From positions 1-33,296 of the forward strand of contig MGCU01000005.1 of the NCBI GenBank assembly GCA_001790525.1: DNA of 33,296 nucleotides. Direction: 5' to 3'. Position numbers and translations under genes: made by a program. Shown here one piece after another: positions 9,324-15,690 of the stretch. Source of the stretch: Candidatus Saccharibacteria bacterium RIFCSPHIGHO2_12_FULL_47_16b (GTDB lineage: Bacteria > Patescibacteriota > Saccharimonadia > Saccharimonadales > UBA10212). The notes beneath the pieces are model-generated. The model searched no databases. It was not told the DNA's origin and worked only from the letters and a program-made list of their open reading frames with translations. The stretch's first letter is position 1; every line of letters starts with the position of its first letter.

Positions 9324-10009
9324 TGTCTCTCCAATCGTTCCGGCTGCGGGCCGGCATCGGGTTGGCGCGACATTTCGAGCCAGCTTATTGTTTCGCCTAA
9401 AACACGAGCCGAGAGACTACAGTCGTAAGCAAATTCCTTAAACAGTCCATCTTGCTGGGTTTTAGGTATCGCACTCCGAAAGTGAGCGGCTTCTTCTTTG
9501 AGCGTATGAGCCAGTTCCCATAAAACTTCAGTAACGCCGTCTCGTGTTTCAAGACTGCGTTCTCGCACCAGATTAGCATCGCCATTCGGCATATCTTGGT
9601 CCATCAATTTTGTAAGCTCAGTCAATTCATCTTGATCCATCGACTTGGCTATTTGCCCCAGCAGCTGCAAAGTCTCATGGCGCGGCTGACCACCATCTTT
9701 AACCATAGGCTCAATGTTGATACGCTCATTCAAAGATACGACCAGACTGGTTATATCTTTTTCCGCTTTGGTCAGATCGCCAGTTTCTGTACCAGCCTCA
9801 CTCTCGTATTTTTGTTTGTAAGCTTGAAACAGACTTTCAAGTTCTTGGTGGCTGACGGTAAAAGCCCCGGCCGCATACAACCTAAGCGCTATAATTTCAA
9901 GCTTAGCGGCCAATTTTGGATCCAAATTGGCTTTGGTTATCATCTCGTCAATCATCGATAGAGCGGCCGTACCATTGCCATTTTCCATATTTGGTGTTAA
10001 TTGCCCCAT
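9320..10009 (-). CDS. Helical protein of unknown function
   Basis: 229 residues, acidic and predicted from composition to be almost wholly alpha-helical, with a Gln/Pro-rich tail. No membrane segment, signal peptide or recognised motif is visible. It overlaps the BtpA-like gene by 4 nt (ATGA) and its ATG directly follows the 70-aa gene, so it is translated in one unit with them. A chaperone, adaptor or structural partner for the giant protein is possible but nothing in the sequence decides this. Confidence 0.7.
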   Translation of the reverse strand: MGQLTPNMENGNGTAALSMIDEMITKANLDPKLAAKLEIIALRLYAAGAFTVSHQELESLFQAYKQKYESEAGTETGDLTKAEKDITSLVVSLNERINIEPMVKDGGQPRHETLQLLGQIAKSMDQDELTELTKLMDQDMPNGDANLVRERSLETRDGVTEVLWELAHTLKEEAAHFRSAIPKTQQDGLFKEFAYDCSLSARVLGETISWLEMSRQPDAGPQPERLERQ

Positions 10010-10010
10010 G

Positions 10011-10223
10011 TTAATCTTTTTTCTGACATTTTGCGGCGCGGCCCTTATTGAATTTACTATCCGCCCCGTAAGCTACGGCGCCGCCAACCAGCCACGGCAA
10101 CGCTTCGCCAACCATGCCGGCTTGCTGAATTGCCTTATTATTGAACGGCTCCCGCGTAACAGGCGGCTTAAAAGAACCGGGTTGATCAGTTGGGGTAAGT
10201 GGATTAGTCGCAGGCTCTGCCAT
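10011..10223 (-). CDS. Small protein of unknown function, 70 aa
   Basis: The protein begins with a Pro/Thr-rich disordered stretch, then has a short Gly/Ala-rich helix (GEALPWLVGGAVAYG) and a Lys-rich tail. An AAGGAAA lies about 10 nt before the ATG. Its stop immediately precedes the start of the 229-aa gene. Position, codon use and coupling support a real gene; no function can be given. Confidence 0.6.
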   Translation of the reverse strand: MAEPATNPLTPTDQPGSFKPPVTREPFNNKAIQQAGMVGEALPWLVGGAVAYGADSKFNKGRAAKCQKKD

Positions 10224-10280
10224 CTTTTTATTTTTTCCTTTTAACCTGGCTTAAGTTTTTATCTAACAGTTGTCAACAGC

Positions 10281-10526
10281 TTAAGGCTGTCCGGTTGTTT
10301 TAGTGGGATCAGTCGGGAGGCCAAAGACATCGACTGGGCTTTCGCTTTTGAGCAGATCGGTCTTTTCAGCCAATGGATCCGTGATTCCGGCTAGCGCTGT
10401 GGGGCTAGCCAATGCATTGGAGTGAAAGTCCGCCCGTTGAGCCGGATTTTTAAGAAATAGTTCGGCAGTCGACCCGCTGGCTTGGACTTCATCCGGTTCT
10501 TCTCGTTCCCACGGAAAAATTGCCAT
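10281..10526 (-). CDS. Small acidic protein of unknown function, first gene of the accessory operon
   Basis: 81 residues, acidic, rich in Pro, Ser and Thr, with no hydrophobic helix. It opens with MAIFPWEREEPDE. It is the first gene of the leftward operon that ends in the giant proteins and is divergent from the PaaX/Cas2-like regulator. The ATG follows an A/T-rich stretch with only a weak AAGAAA as ribosome site. It is probably real because it fits the spacing of the operon. Confidence 0.6.
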   Translation of the reverse strand: MAIFPWEREEPDEVQASGSTAELFLKNPAQRADFHSNALASPTALAGITDPLAEKTDLLKSESPVDVFGLPTDPTKTTGQP

Positions 10527-10633
10527 TTTTTATATTTTTCTTGTTTATTTTTTCTTAACGCTTTGAGCTTACGCTTATCTCATCAGATAGTCAACTTCTA
10601 CACAAACCCCACTTATCCACACCATACCATTTA

Positions 10634-10681
10634 CAGGTGTTCCCGTAATCCCGACATATCGTCGGGACTGCTCTCACCCTG
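10634..10681 (-). promoter_or_regulatory. Structured 5' leader of the accessory operon
   Basis: Read leftward, CAGGGTG (10681-10675) can pair with CACCTG (10639-10634), with one bulged G. Inside lies a perfect 7-bp hairpin, TCCCGAC/GTCGGGA, with a 5-nt loop (10667-10649), flanked by the internal-loop segments AGAGCAG and TTACGGGAA. A closed outer helix around an inner hairpin with purine-rich internal loops resembles a ligand- or protein-binding leader. It does not match a riboswitch class I can name. A TAGAAT box at 10720-10715 (minus) would start a transcript just upstream of it. Confidence 0.35.
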
Positions 10682-10741
10682 AAAAGCTACGGTGCAAGCA
10701 CCCAACTCGTTTTATATTCTATCTGACGACAAATTTAATCT

Positions 10742-10775
10742 GTCCCTAAAAACAACATATGTTATGAAAATGGAC
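10742..10775. promoter_or_regulatory. Palindromic operator-like repeat, copy 1
   Basis: A 34-bp imperfect palindrome: GTCC outer arm, central AACATATGTT, and GGAC closing arm. It is centred 70 bp upstream of copy 2 and lies nearest to the divergent leftward operon, so it could serve both promoters. Confidence 0.75.
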
Positions 10776-10811
10776 ATACAAGTAGTATCGCCTTGCTAGC
10801 ACAGCAGAAGC

Positions 10812-10845
10812 GTCCACAAAAATAACATATGTTAAAATTGTGGAC
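10812..10845. promoter_or_regulatory. Palindromic operator-like repeat, copy 2
   Basis: The best conserved copy: GTCCACAA and TTGTGGAC arms around the AACATATGTT core, almost perfectly self-complementary over 34 bp. This two-fold symmetry is what a dimeric DNA-binding protein would recognise. Confidence 0.8.
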
Positions 10846-10878
10846 GTCCGAGCAAAAATAATACCTGGCATTAGCAAT

Positions 10879-10912
10879 TTCCATAAATCTGACATATGTT
10901 AGAATTGTGGAC
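10879..10912. promoter_or_regulatory. Palindromic operator-like repeat, copy 3, overlapping the regulator promoter
   Basis: Central ACATATGT with a right arm TTGTGGAC that ends on the base before the ATG of the regulator (10913). The probable -10 box TAGAAT (10900-10905) lies inside this copy. Binding here would block transcription, as expected for autorepression. Confidence 0.78.
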
Positions 10913-11467
10913 ATGCGCACCAGAGACGGAGTCAACCTCGCCCTTAAGGCTATTGGCCTAGCTGGTTTGGCCGGCCTGACGATTGCTACACCTAATGCCA
11001 TAGCCGCTCTTGGTCCTTTACTTCGCAAATCGCCTGCCCCGCCAAGCGATTACCAAAAAATCATGAGAGAACTTAAGCGCCAGGGCTTGATCATGGTTTC
11101 GCAAGCAAATAACTCTACCGAGCTAACTCTTACCCCGGCCGGCGCTCACCGTTTGCAGCGGTTAATAATTGACGAGCTGGAAGTCCCCACTCCAAAAAAA
11201 TGGGACCATAAATGGCGATTGATAGCCTTCGACATTCCAGTCAAACAATCCAGTCAGAGAATAAACTTTACTGCGCACCTGCAACATTTGGGCTTTTACA
11301 TGCTCCAGCGCAGTCTATGGGTTCACCCCTATCCTTGCTTTAAAGAAGTTGAGCAACTGGCTGGTTACTTTAATGTACTGCGCTACTGTGCCTTTGCCGA
11401 ACTAGCCAAGCTCGATGACAGCTCAACCAGGAAACTAGTTAGCAAATTTAGCGAACTGACCAAGTAA
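10913..11467 (+). CDS. PaaX/Cas2-like transcriptional regulator
   Basis: 184 residues from ATG 10913 (GTG 10907 would add two). After a hydrophobic N-terminal stretch there is a winged-helix segment (about 45-90: DYQKIMRELKRQGLIMVSQ followed by LTLTPAGAHRL). The C-terminal half starts KWDHKWRLIAFDIP and continues with GFYMLQRSLWVHPYPC, the ferredoxin-like fold shared by the PaaX C-terminal domain and Cas2. No cas genes or CRISPR repeats are nearby, so a DNA-binding regulator is more likely than a spacer-acquisition nuclease. It is the only rightward gene between two leftward blocks and is bracketed by five 34-bp palindromes, one covering its own promoter. TAGAAT lies 7 nt before the ATG, so the mRNA is probably leaderless. 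The probable targets are itself and the divergent accessory operon. Confidence 0.85.
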   Translation: MRTRDGVNLALKAIGLAGLAGLTIATPNAIAALGPLLRKSPAPPSDYQKIMRELKRQGLIMVSQANNSTELTLTPAGAHRLQRLIIDELEVPTPKKWDHKWRLIAFDIPVKQSSQRINFTAHLQHLGFYMLQRSLWVHPYPCFKEVEQLAGYFNVLRYCAFAELAKLDDSSTRKLVSKFSELTK

Positions 11468-11502
11468 CAACTCACCTAGCTTTAGTTGCCCTAATCCGGG
11501 AT

Positions 11503-11536
11503 ATCCATAATCACAACATATGTTTGAAAAATGGAC
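11503..11536. promoter_or_regulatory. Palindromic operator-like repeat, copy 4
   Basis: Same central AACATATGTT core and GGAC right arm, with a weaker left arm (ATCCATAA). It lies 35 nt after the stop of the regulator gene, in the convergent gap before the end of obgE. Confidence 0.72.
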
Positions 11537-11568
11537 ATCGGTTAGTTGGAAGATTCCTCTTTCCGAGT

Positions 11569-11602
11569 GTCCACAAAAATAACATATGTTGCAATTATGG
11601 AC
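11569..11602. promoter_or_regulatory. Palindromic operator-like repeat, copy 5
   Basis: GTCCACAA left arm identical to copy 2, AACATATGTT core, and ATGGAC right arm. It is centred 66 bp from copy 4, matching the 67-70 bp spacing of the upstream trio. Confidence 0.77.
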
Positions 11603-11677
11603 ACGGTACAAAAATCACAAAAGTATAAATAATACAGAATAAAAAAAGGTACAATTAGCAAATGTTCCAGTTAGGGT

Positions 11678-12955
11678 TTAGTACTCGAGGGTGCCGATAG
11701 CTGGTGAACCGATCTGAATAGATTGGCCGGTTTTAATGCCCTGTTTTTCCAATTCGGTCATGATGCCCATTTTGTACATAATGTCGCGCAGGCGCTGTTC
11801 GGCGTGATAGTCACCAAAGTAGGTACGGTGGGCAAAACGCTCAATTTTTTTACCGATGACCAAAAAGCCATCCTTAACCTTTTTAACTTGCCAGTCATCT
11901 TCAGATTCAACCAGTTTAATAATTGGCAACTTAGCCAGTTTCGGCACTTTGTAAGTCTGTCTACGTATTTTGTCGAGTGTAGTTTTAGTTAATCTAAGCA
12001 GTTCTTTGATTCCCTGTCCGCTATGGCTGGAGATAGCAACGATATCAGTACCTTTTGGCGCCAATTTTTTCAAAGTTTTAATTTTGACTTCAACATCTTT
12101 TTTTGCCAAGCCTTCGGTTTTAGTCAGAGCCACGATTTGCGGCCGACCGGAAAGATCAATTTTGTAATCGTGCAGTTCCTTAATGATTATTTTATAAGCC
12201 TCGCCAACATCTTCGTTGTAGGCATCAACTAAATGGAGTAACAGGCCGGACCGTTCAACATGGCGCAGAAATTCGTCGCCCAGTCCTTTGCCCTGGCTAG
12301 CCCCCTCGATCAGACCAGGGATATCAGCGAATAAAACACTTGATTTGTTATCTATGTCGACGACACCAAGATTTGGCGCAACGGTTGTAAACGGATAATC
12401 GGCTATAGCCGGGTGGGCATTACTAACGACAGCCAGCAGTGTTGATTTGCCAGCGTTGGGTAGCCCAATAATGCCAACATCGGCTATCATTTTTAGCTCC
12501 AAAGTTAGCTGTTTGACTTCTCCGGCGTCGCCTTTTTCGGCCACTCTTGGCGCTTGACGGGTGGAACTAGCAAAATGAGCATTACCATAACCGCCTTTGC
12601 CACCGTGGGCAATGGTAAACTCCTGACCTTCAGTCGATAAATCAGCCAAAGGCTCACTTACTGCTACTAAGACTGTTCCAACCGGCACCGCAAGTATTAG
12701 GTCGTCGCCCTTTTTACCATGACGGCGGCGAGAGGCACCGCTTTGACCGCCGGCTGCCTTAATCAATTTTTTATAACGAAAGTTAGCTAAGGTGTGTTCG
12801 CGGTTACTGGCAGCTAGAATAATATCGCCGCCTTTGCCGCCATCGCCGCCGTCCGGGCCGCCCAACTTGCGAAACTTCTCATGCCGAAAACTAACCACGC
12901 CATTACCGCCGTTGCCGGCCTGAAAAGTTACCTCAACTCTGTCTACAAAAGCCAT
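11678..12955 (-). CDS. obgE: GTPase Obg
   Basis: 425 residues, full length. Residues 1-158 form the glycine-rich Obg fold (GGNGVVSFRHEKF, repeated GG-x-GG turns). The G domain follows, with P-loop GLPNAGKST (164-172), FTT switch I, DIPGLIEGAS (211-220) and a TKTE base-recognition motif in place of the usual NKxD. A C-terminal Obg (OCT) domain ends the protein. Obg GTPases bind the 50S subunit and act in late ribosome assembly and the stringent response. It stands alone: the regulator ends convergently on its 3' side and the CHAP gene lies upstream. TATAAG (12964-12969, minus) is 8 nt before the ATG, so the leader is very short or absent. Confidence 0.97.
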   Translation of the reverse strand: MAFVDRVEVTFQAGNGGNGVVSFRHEKFRKLGGPDGGDGGKGGDIILAASNREHTLANFRYKKLIKAAGGQSGASRRRHGKKGDDLILAVPVGTVLVAVSEPLADLSTEGQEFTIAHGGKGGYGNAHFASSTRQAPRVAEKGDAGEVKQLTLELKMIADVGIIGLPNAGKSTLLAVVSNAHPAIADYPFTTVAPNLGVVDIDNKSSVLFADIPGLIEGASQGKGLGDEFLRHVERSGLLLHLVDAYNEDVGEAYKIIIKELHDYKIDLSGRPQIVALTKTEGLAKKDVEVKIKTLKKLAPKGTDIVAISSHSGQGIKELLRLTKTTLDKIRRQTYKVPKLAKLPIIKLVESEDDWQVKKVKDGFLVIGKKIERFAHRTYFGDYHAEQRLRDIMYKMGIMTELEKQGIKTGQSIQIGSPAIGTLEY

Positions 12956-12956
12956 A

Positions 12957-13012
12957 AATATAGCTTATAGCAAATAGCAGCCAGCTAATAGCTGTTGGCT
13001 AACTGCTAAGGG
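12957..13012. repeat. Degenerate AGCTAATAGC-type spacer repeat
   Basis: The gap between obgE and the CHAP gene is built from imperfect copies of a TAGC(T/A)AATAGC unit in both orientations. Similar low-complexity spacers occur at 22181-22213 and 25630-25665 in this window. It also holds the obgE -10 box. Confidence 0.45.
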
Positions 13013-13966
13013 CTAGCGGTAAATGTAGTTATCAAATCTAGAAATCGGCGTCCAATCACTCCGACCAACCCGGCCCCAGCCGGCCAAACCGTTCATATCG
13101 GAATATTTAATCATTGTGCCATCAGCCGAAACTTCATCAACCACACCAACATGACCCAACCAACCACCGTTAGATTGACCAACGGCACCGGGACGGGGAG
13201 TCTTACTGACTGTCCAGCCGGACAGTCTGGCATACTCATCCCAAGTGTTAGCATTACCCCAGTTGGTTGGCACAGCAATTTGGGCCGCTACATAATAGGT
13301 GCAATAACCATAATCGTAGCCGTTGCTGCCATAGTTAGCCGTGAACGAACTAATCAAATTGGTGCGTACGGCGGGCGCTGGCACGAACTGCTGGCCGTTG
13401 GGGATTATAATCTTCTCGCCCACCACCAAACCGTTAATCTCGGCATCGTTAAAAGTGATAATCTGATTCTCGTCGGCCCTAAAGCGGCCAGCCAAACCGG
13501 CTGGCGTGTCGCCAGCTTTAACGCTGTAAACAATGCCGTTGATTGGTGGGATAAATAATTTTGTGCCAGCGGCCACCACATTACCAGAAAAACTGTTTGA
13601 CCAGCGGAGGCTGTCGGCCGAAATACCAAATTTAGCGGCAATTGACGGTATAGTATCACCCCCAACGGCTGTGTACTCAATAATGTCAGCCTTGGATTTT
13701 TGGACGCCAGTTACAATCAGGGGTTTGCTAATGCTGACAGCATCACTTGGCACGACGCTAAGTAAGATACTGTCGGAGTCAGCCTGATTGCGAACAGCTG
13801 TGGTTTCAGGTAGACGAGCCATTTTGGAAACTGTCAAAGCAATTTGAGCCGAAGAAAGTTGATCGAGTGTAGCAGTTTTGGAGCTGGTGCTTGATGCAAA
13901 GGAAGCTAGAGTGCCACTGCGAATAGTTGGCGAAGCCGAGCGGTTATTAATAATAAAGACCGCCAC
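13013..13966 (-). CDS. LysM-CHAP cell-wall hydrolase (true start probably further upstream)
   Basis: Two LysM modules bind peptidoglycan: one from IEYTAVGGDTIPSIAAKF to LFIPP, the second from VYSVKAGDTPAGLAGRF to KIIIPNG. A CHAP amidase/endopeptidase domain follows, with Cys in GYDYGYCTYYVA and His in GGWLGHVGVVDEV. The enzyme should cut stem peptides or cross-bridges outside the membrane. GTG 13966 is the first standard start, but it falls inside a hydrophobic helix. The same frame is open upstream to 14163 and encodes a basic cytoplasmic tail (KKTRRRLLRY) and the first part of that helix (SLIFGNTLLLIGVAVFII). An extended -10 (TGCTATAAT, box 14141-14146 minus) sits 9 nt before an ATT codon at 14131. 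The full protein is therefore probably a single-pass anchored enzyme of about 372 residues with non-standard initiation. Confidence 0.88.
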   Translation of the reverse strand: MAVFIINNRSASPTIRSGTLASFASSTSSKTATLDQLSSAQIALTVSKMARLPETTAVRNQADSDSILLSVVPSDAVSISKPLIVTGVQKSKADIIEYTAVGGDTIPSIAAKFGISADSLRWSNSFSGNVVAAGTKLFIPPINGIVYSVKAGDTPAGLAGRFRADENQIITFNDAEINGLVVGEKIIIPNGQQFVPAPAVRTNLISSFTANYGSNGYDYGYCTYYVAAQIAVPTNWGNANTWDEYARLSGWTVSKTPRPGAVGQSNGGWLGHVGVVDEVSADGTMIKYSDMNGLAGWGRVGRSDWTPISRFDNYIYR

Positions 13967-14140
13967 GCCGATTAGCAGTAGAGTGTTACCAAAAATTAAA
14001 CTGTAGCGGAGTAAGCGGCGACGGGTCTTTTTTTCTAAATCGGATGGCTTAGGAATATTTGATAGTTTATCAATCGGGCTGATTTTGGCAGCAACTTTGG
14101 TAAGTGAAATTTTAGGTCTGCGGATAAGAATAGTAGGGTT

Positions 14141-14146
14141 ATTATA
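14141..14146 (-). promoter_or_regulatory. Extended -10 promoter of the LysM-CHAP gene
   Basis: TATAAT preceded by TGC on the minus strand. Transcription would start near 14134, only a few bases before the ATT at 14131 and well upstream of GTG 13966. Confidence 0.6.
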
Positions 14147-14203
14147 GCAACCGAAATTCCATTAAATGTGCCTCACCCCTGTTATCACATGTATTGACAG
14201 GAG

Positions 14204-15247
14204 TTATTGGCCGCACTGCTTAGTACAGTATTTGGCTACGGCGGCCTGATGTTCTTCCAGCGTGCGCGAAAAATGTACCGTACCGTCATCGCCAGCCACA
14301 AAGTATAAATAATCGGTACTGGCCGGATAGGCCACGGCTTTGAGGGCATCGGCTGTAAAATTACTGATTGGACCCGGCGACAAACCCTCGTGAAGATAAC
14401 TATTGTAGGCCGAATCAAAGTTTAGGTCGCGGGCTACACCGGCAATGTCGGCACCATAGTGGGCCGAGGCGTCGGACTCTAGACGCATATTGGCTCGCAA
14501 GCGAGATAAGAAGACTTGAGCCACGCCTGATTCGAACTTAGGATTATCAGTTTCTCTATAAACTATCGAGGCTAGAATGATGCCCTGATAAACGCTTAGT
14601 CCTTGGGCGCTAAAGCCGGCAATAATATCGCTGGTTAGATTTTGGCTAAGCAGTTCAAGTGATTGTTTGACGATTGCCGTGGCTGGTGTCTTGGCATCTT
14701 TTTGGAAGGAATCCGGGTATAAATAACCCTCCAGGTTTGCGCCGGCCGGCAGAGAGCTTAAGGTTGGTAGGCCACCGTAAGATTGTGGATTAAAAGCCGA
14801 GTTGATCTCGGCCGCAGAATAACCGGCTGTCGCAAAAGCCTCTTTTATCTGGTCCAGCCGTTTGCCAGGCAAAATCGTCAGCAGATTTTTGGCAATATCG
14901 CCGCGGACAATCTTGCCAACGATTTCTTTGACACTCATCGACTGGCTTAGTGAATAAGTGCCGGCCTGCAAATCTTTATAAAGCTCGTTGGTCCGGACGT
15001 AATACTCGAAAGCCGAGGGCGAGCGGATTAAACCGGCTCGCTTTAGACCAGTGGCTATTTGGTGAAGATTGTCGCCGGGTTCAATCGTGAAGTAGCTTGT
15101 CCTTTGCGAGATTGAAACCGGGCTCAAATTATGCTGGTACCACCAGCGCAGTCCAGCCACCCCGCCAACTAACAAGAGGGCCGAGGCTATGCCAATAATC
15201 AAGCCGATTTTGGAGCGTCGCAATAGCGGTTTTGACAACCAACCCAT
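14204..15247 (-). CDS. mltG: Endolytic murein transglycosylase MltG (YceG family)
   Basis: 347 residues. There is a basic N-terminus, one membrane helix (about 13-33), a LysM-like segment (FTIEPGDNLHQIATGL), then the YceG catalytic domain with EGYLYPDSF, ASIVYRETDNP and the VFLSRLRANMRLESDAS block, ending with the family's YLYFVAGDDGTVHFSRTLEEH. MltG cleaves nascent glycan strands and sets their length. The second Glu of the usual EKET motif, the catalytic one by comparison with E. coli E218, is kept as E232; the first is Tyr here, which is unusual. Its ATG lies 29 nt after the ruvX stop, in one leftward operon with ruvX and the baseplate-J-like gene. Confidence 0.95.
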   Translation of the reverse strand: MGWLSKPLLRRSKIGLIIGIASALLLVGGVAGLRWWYQHNLSPVSISQRTSYFTIEPGDNLHQIATGLKRAGLIRSPSAFEYYVRTNELYKDLQAGTYSLSQSMSVKEIVGKIVRGDIAKNLLTILPGKRLDQIKEAFATAGYSAAEINSAFNPQSYGGLPTLSSLPAGANLEGYLYPDSFQKDAKTPATAIVKQSLELLSQNLTSDIIAGFSAQGLSVYQGIILASIVYRETDNPKFESGVAQVFLSRLRANMRLESDASAHYGADIAGVARDLNFDSAYNSYLHEGLSPGPISNFTADALKAVAYPASTDYLYFVAGDDGTVHFSRTLEEHQAAVAKYCTKQCGQ

Positions 15248-15276
15248 AGACTAGCAGAGTAACTTTTTTCGCCTAA

Positions 15277-15690
15277 TCATGCAACTTGACGCCTTCTGTC
15301 TGACTGATCGAGCCAGTCCTGCAAAATTAGGGCGGCAGCCACGGCGTGCTCGTCAACATGCTTTGAAGATTCGAGCTTCTTACTTCTAGCTTCTAGACTA
15401 GTCAGAGCTTCGTCTTGAAGATAGAATTTTACTTCTGGAATGATAGCCTTGGCCGATTTTATCCACTGACGCAACCACCTAGTTTGAGCCGTATCGCCGC
15501 CGGCCAAATTTCGCGGCAGGCCAACAACTATCTGGCTAGTTCCCTGATTGGCTAGCTTCTTTAATCTCGAAGTAAGCTGGTCGGTTGGGATGGTAGTTAA
15601 CGGTTCGGCTAGCTTAGCCATGCTTGAGGCTCGGGCCAGTCCGGTCCGGACTTGGCCCACATCCAGACCGATGATCTCACCAGCAGACAT
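15277..15690 (-). CDS. ruvX: RuvX/YqgF-type pre-16S rRNA nuclease
   Basis: 137 residues, the usual length. It has the RNase H-like fold motifs IIGLDVGQVRTGLA (catalytic D10), IVVGLPRNLAGG, a DEALTSLEA segment in place of the usual DERLTT-x-EA, and VDEHAVAAALILQDWLD at the C-terminus with the last acidic residue. The family processes the 5' end of 16S rRNA and was first described as a Holliday-junction resolvase homologue. Its ATG shares one base with the stop of the upstream 564-aa gene (TAATG), so translation is coupled. Confidence 0.93.
   Translation of the reverse strand: MSAGEIIGLDVGQVRTGLARASSMAKLAEPLTTIPTDQLTSRLKKLANQGTSQIVVGLPRNLAGGDTAQTRWLRQWIKSAKAIIPEVKFYLQDEALTSLEARSKKLESSKHVDEHAVAAALILQDWLDQSDRRRQVA

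Noticed and set aside
10613-10621. Perfect DnaA box (TTATCCACA) near the switch of gene direction
   Set aside because: It is a single copy with no dnaA, dnaN or cluster of boxes nearby, so it does not support a replication origin.
10634-10701. TPP, FMN or glycine riboswitch in the accessory operon leader
   Set aside because: Short matches such as GGGTGAGA and CTCTCA are present, but the core consensus sequences and helix order of these classes are not.
10907-11467. Regulator gene as a true Cas2 nuclease
   Set aside because: The Cas2-like fold is fused to a winged helix and there is no cas1 or array, which is the PaaX arrangement.
10742-11602. The five palindromes as a CRISPR array
   Set aside because: The copies are two-fold symmetric, imperfect, split by a gene, and have no similar-sized unique spacers or cas operon; operators fit better.
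14160-14203. Terminator after mltG
   Set aside because: CCTGT and ACAGG can pair, but the stem is only 5 bp and no T-tract follows in the direction of transcription.
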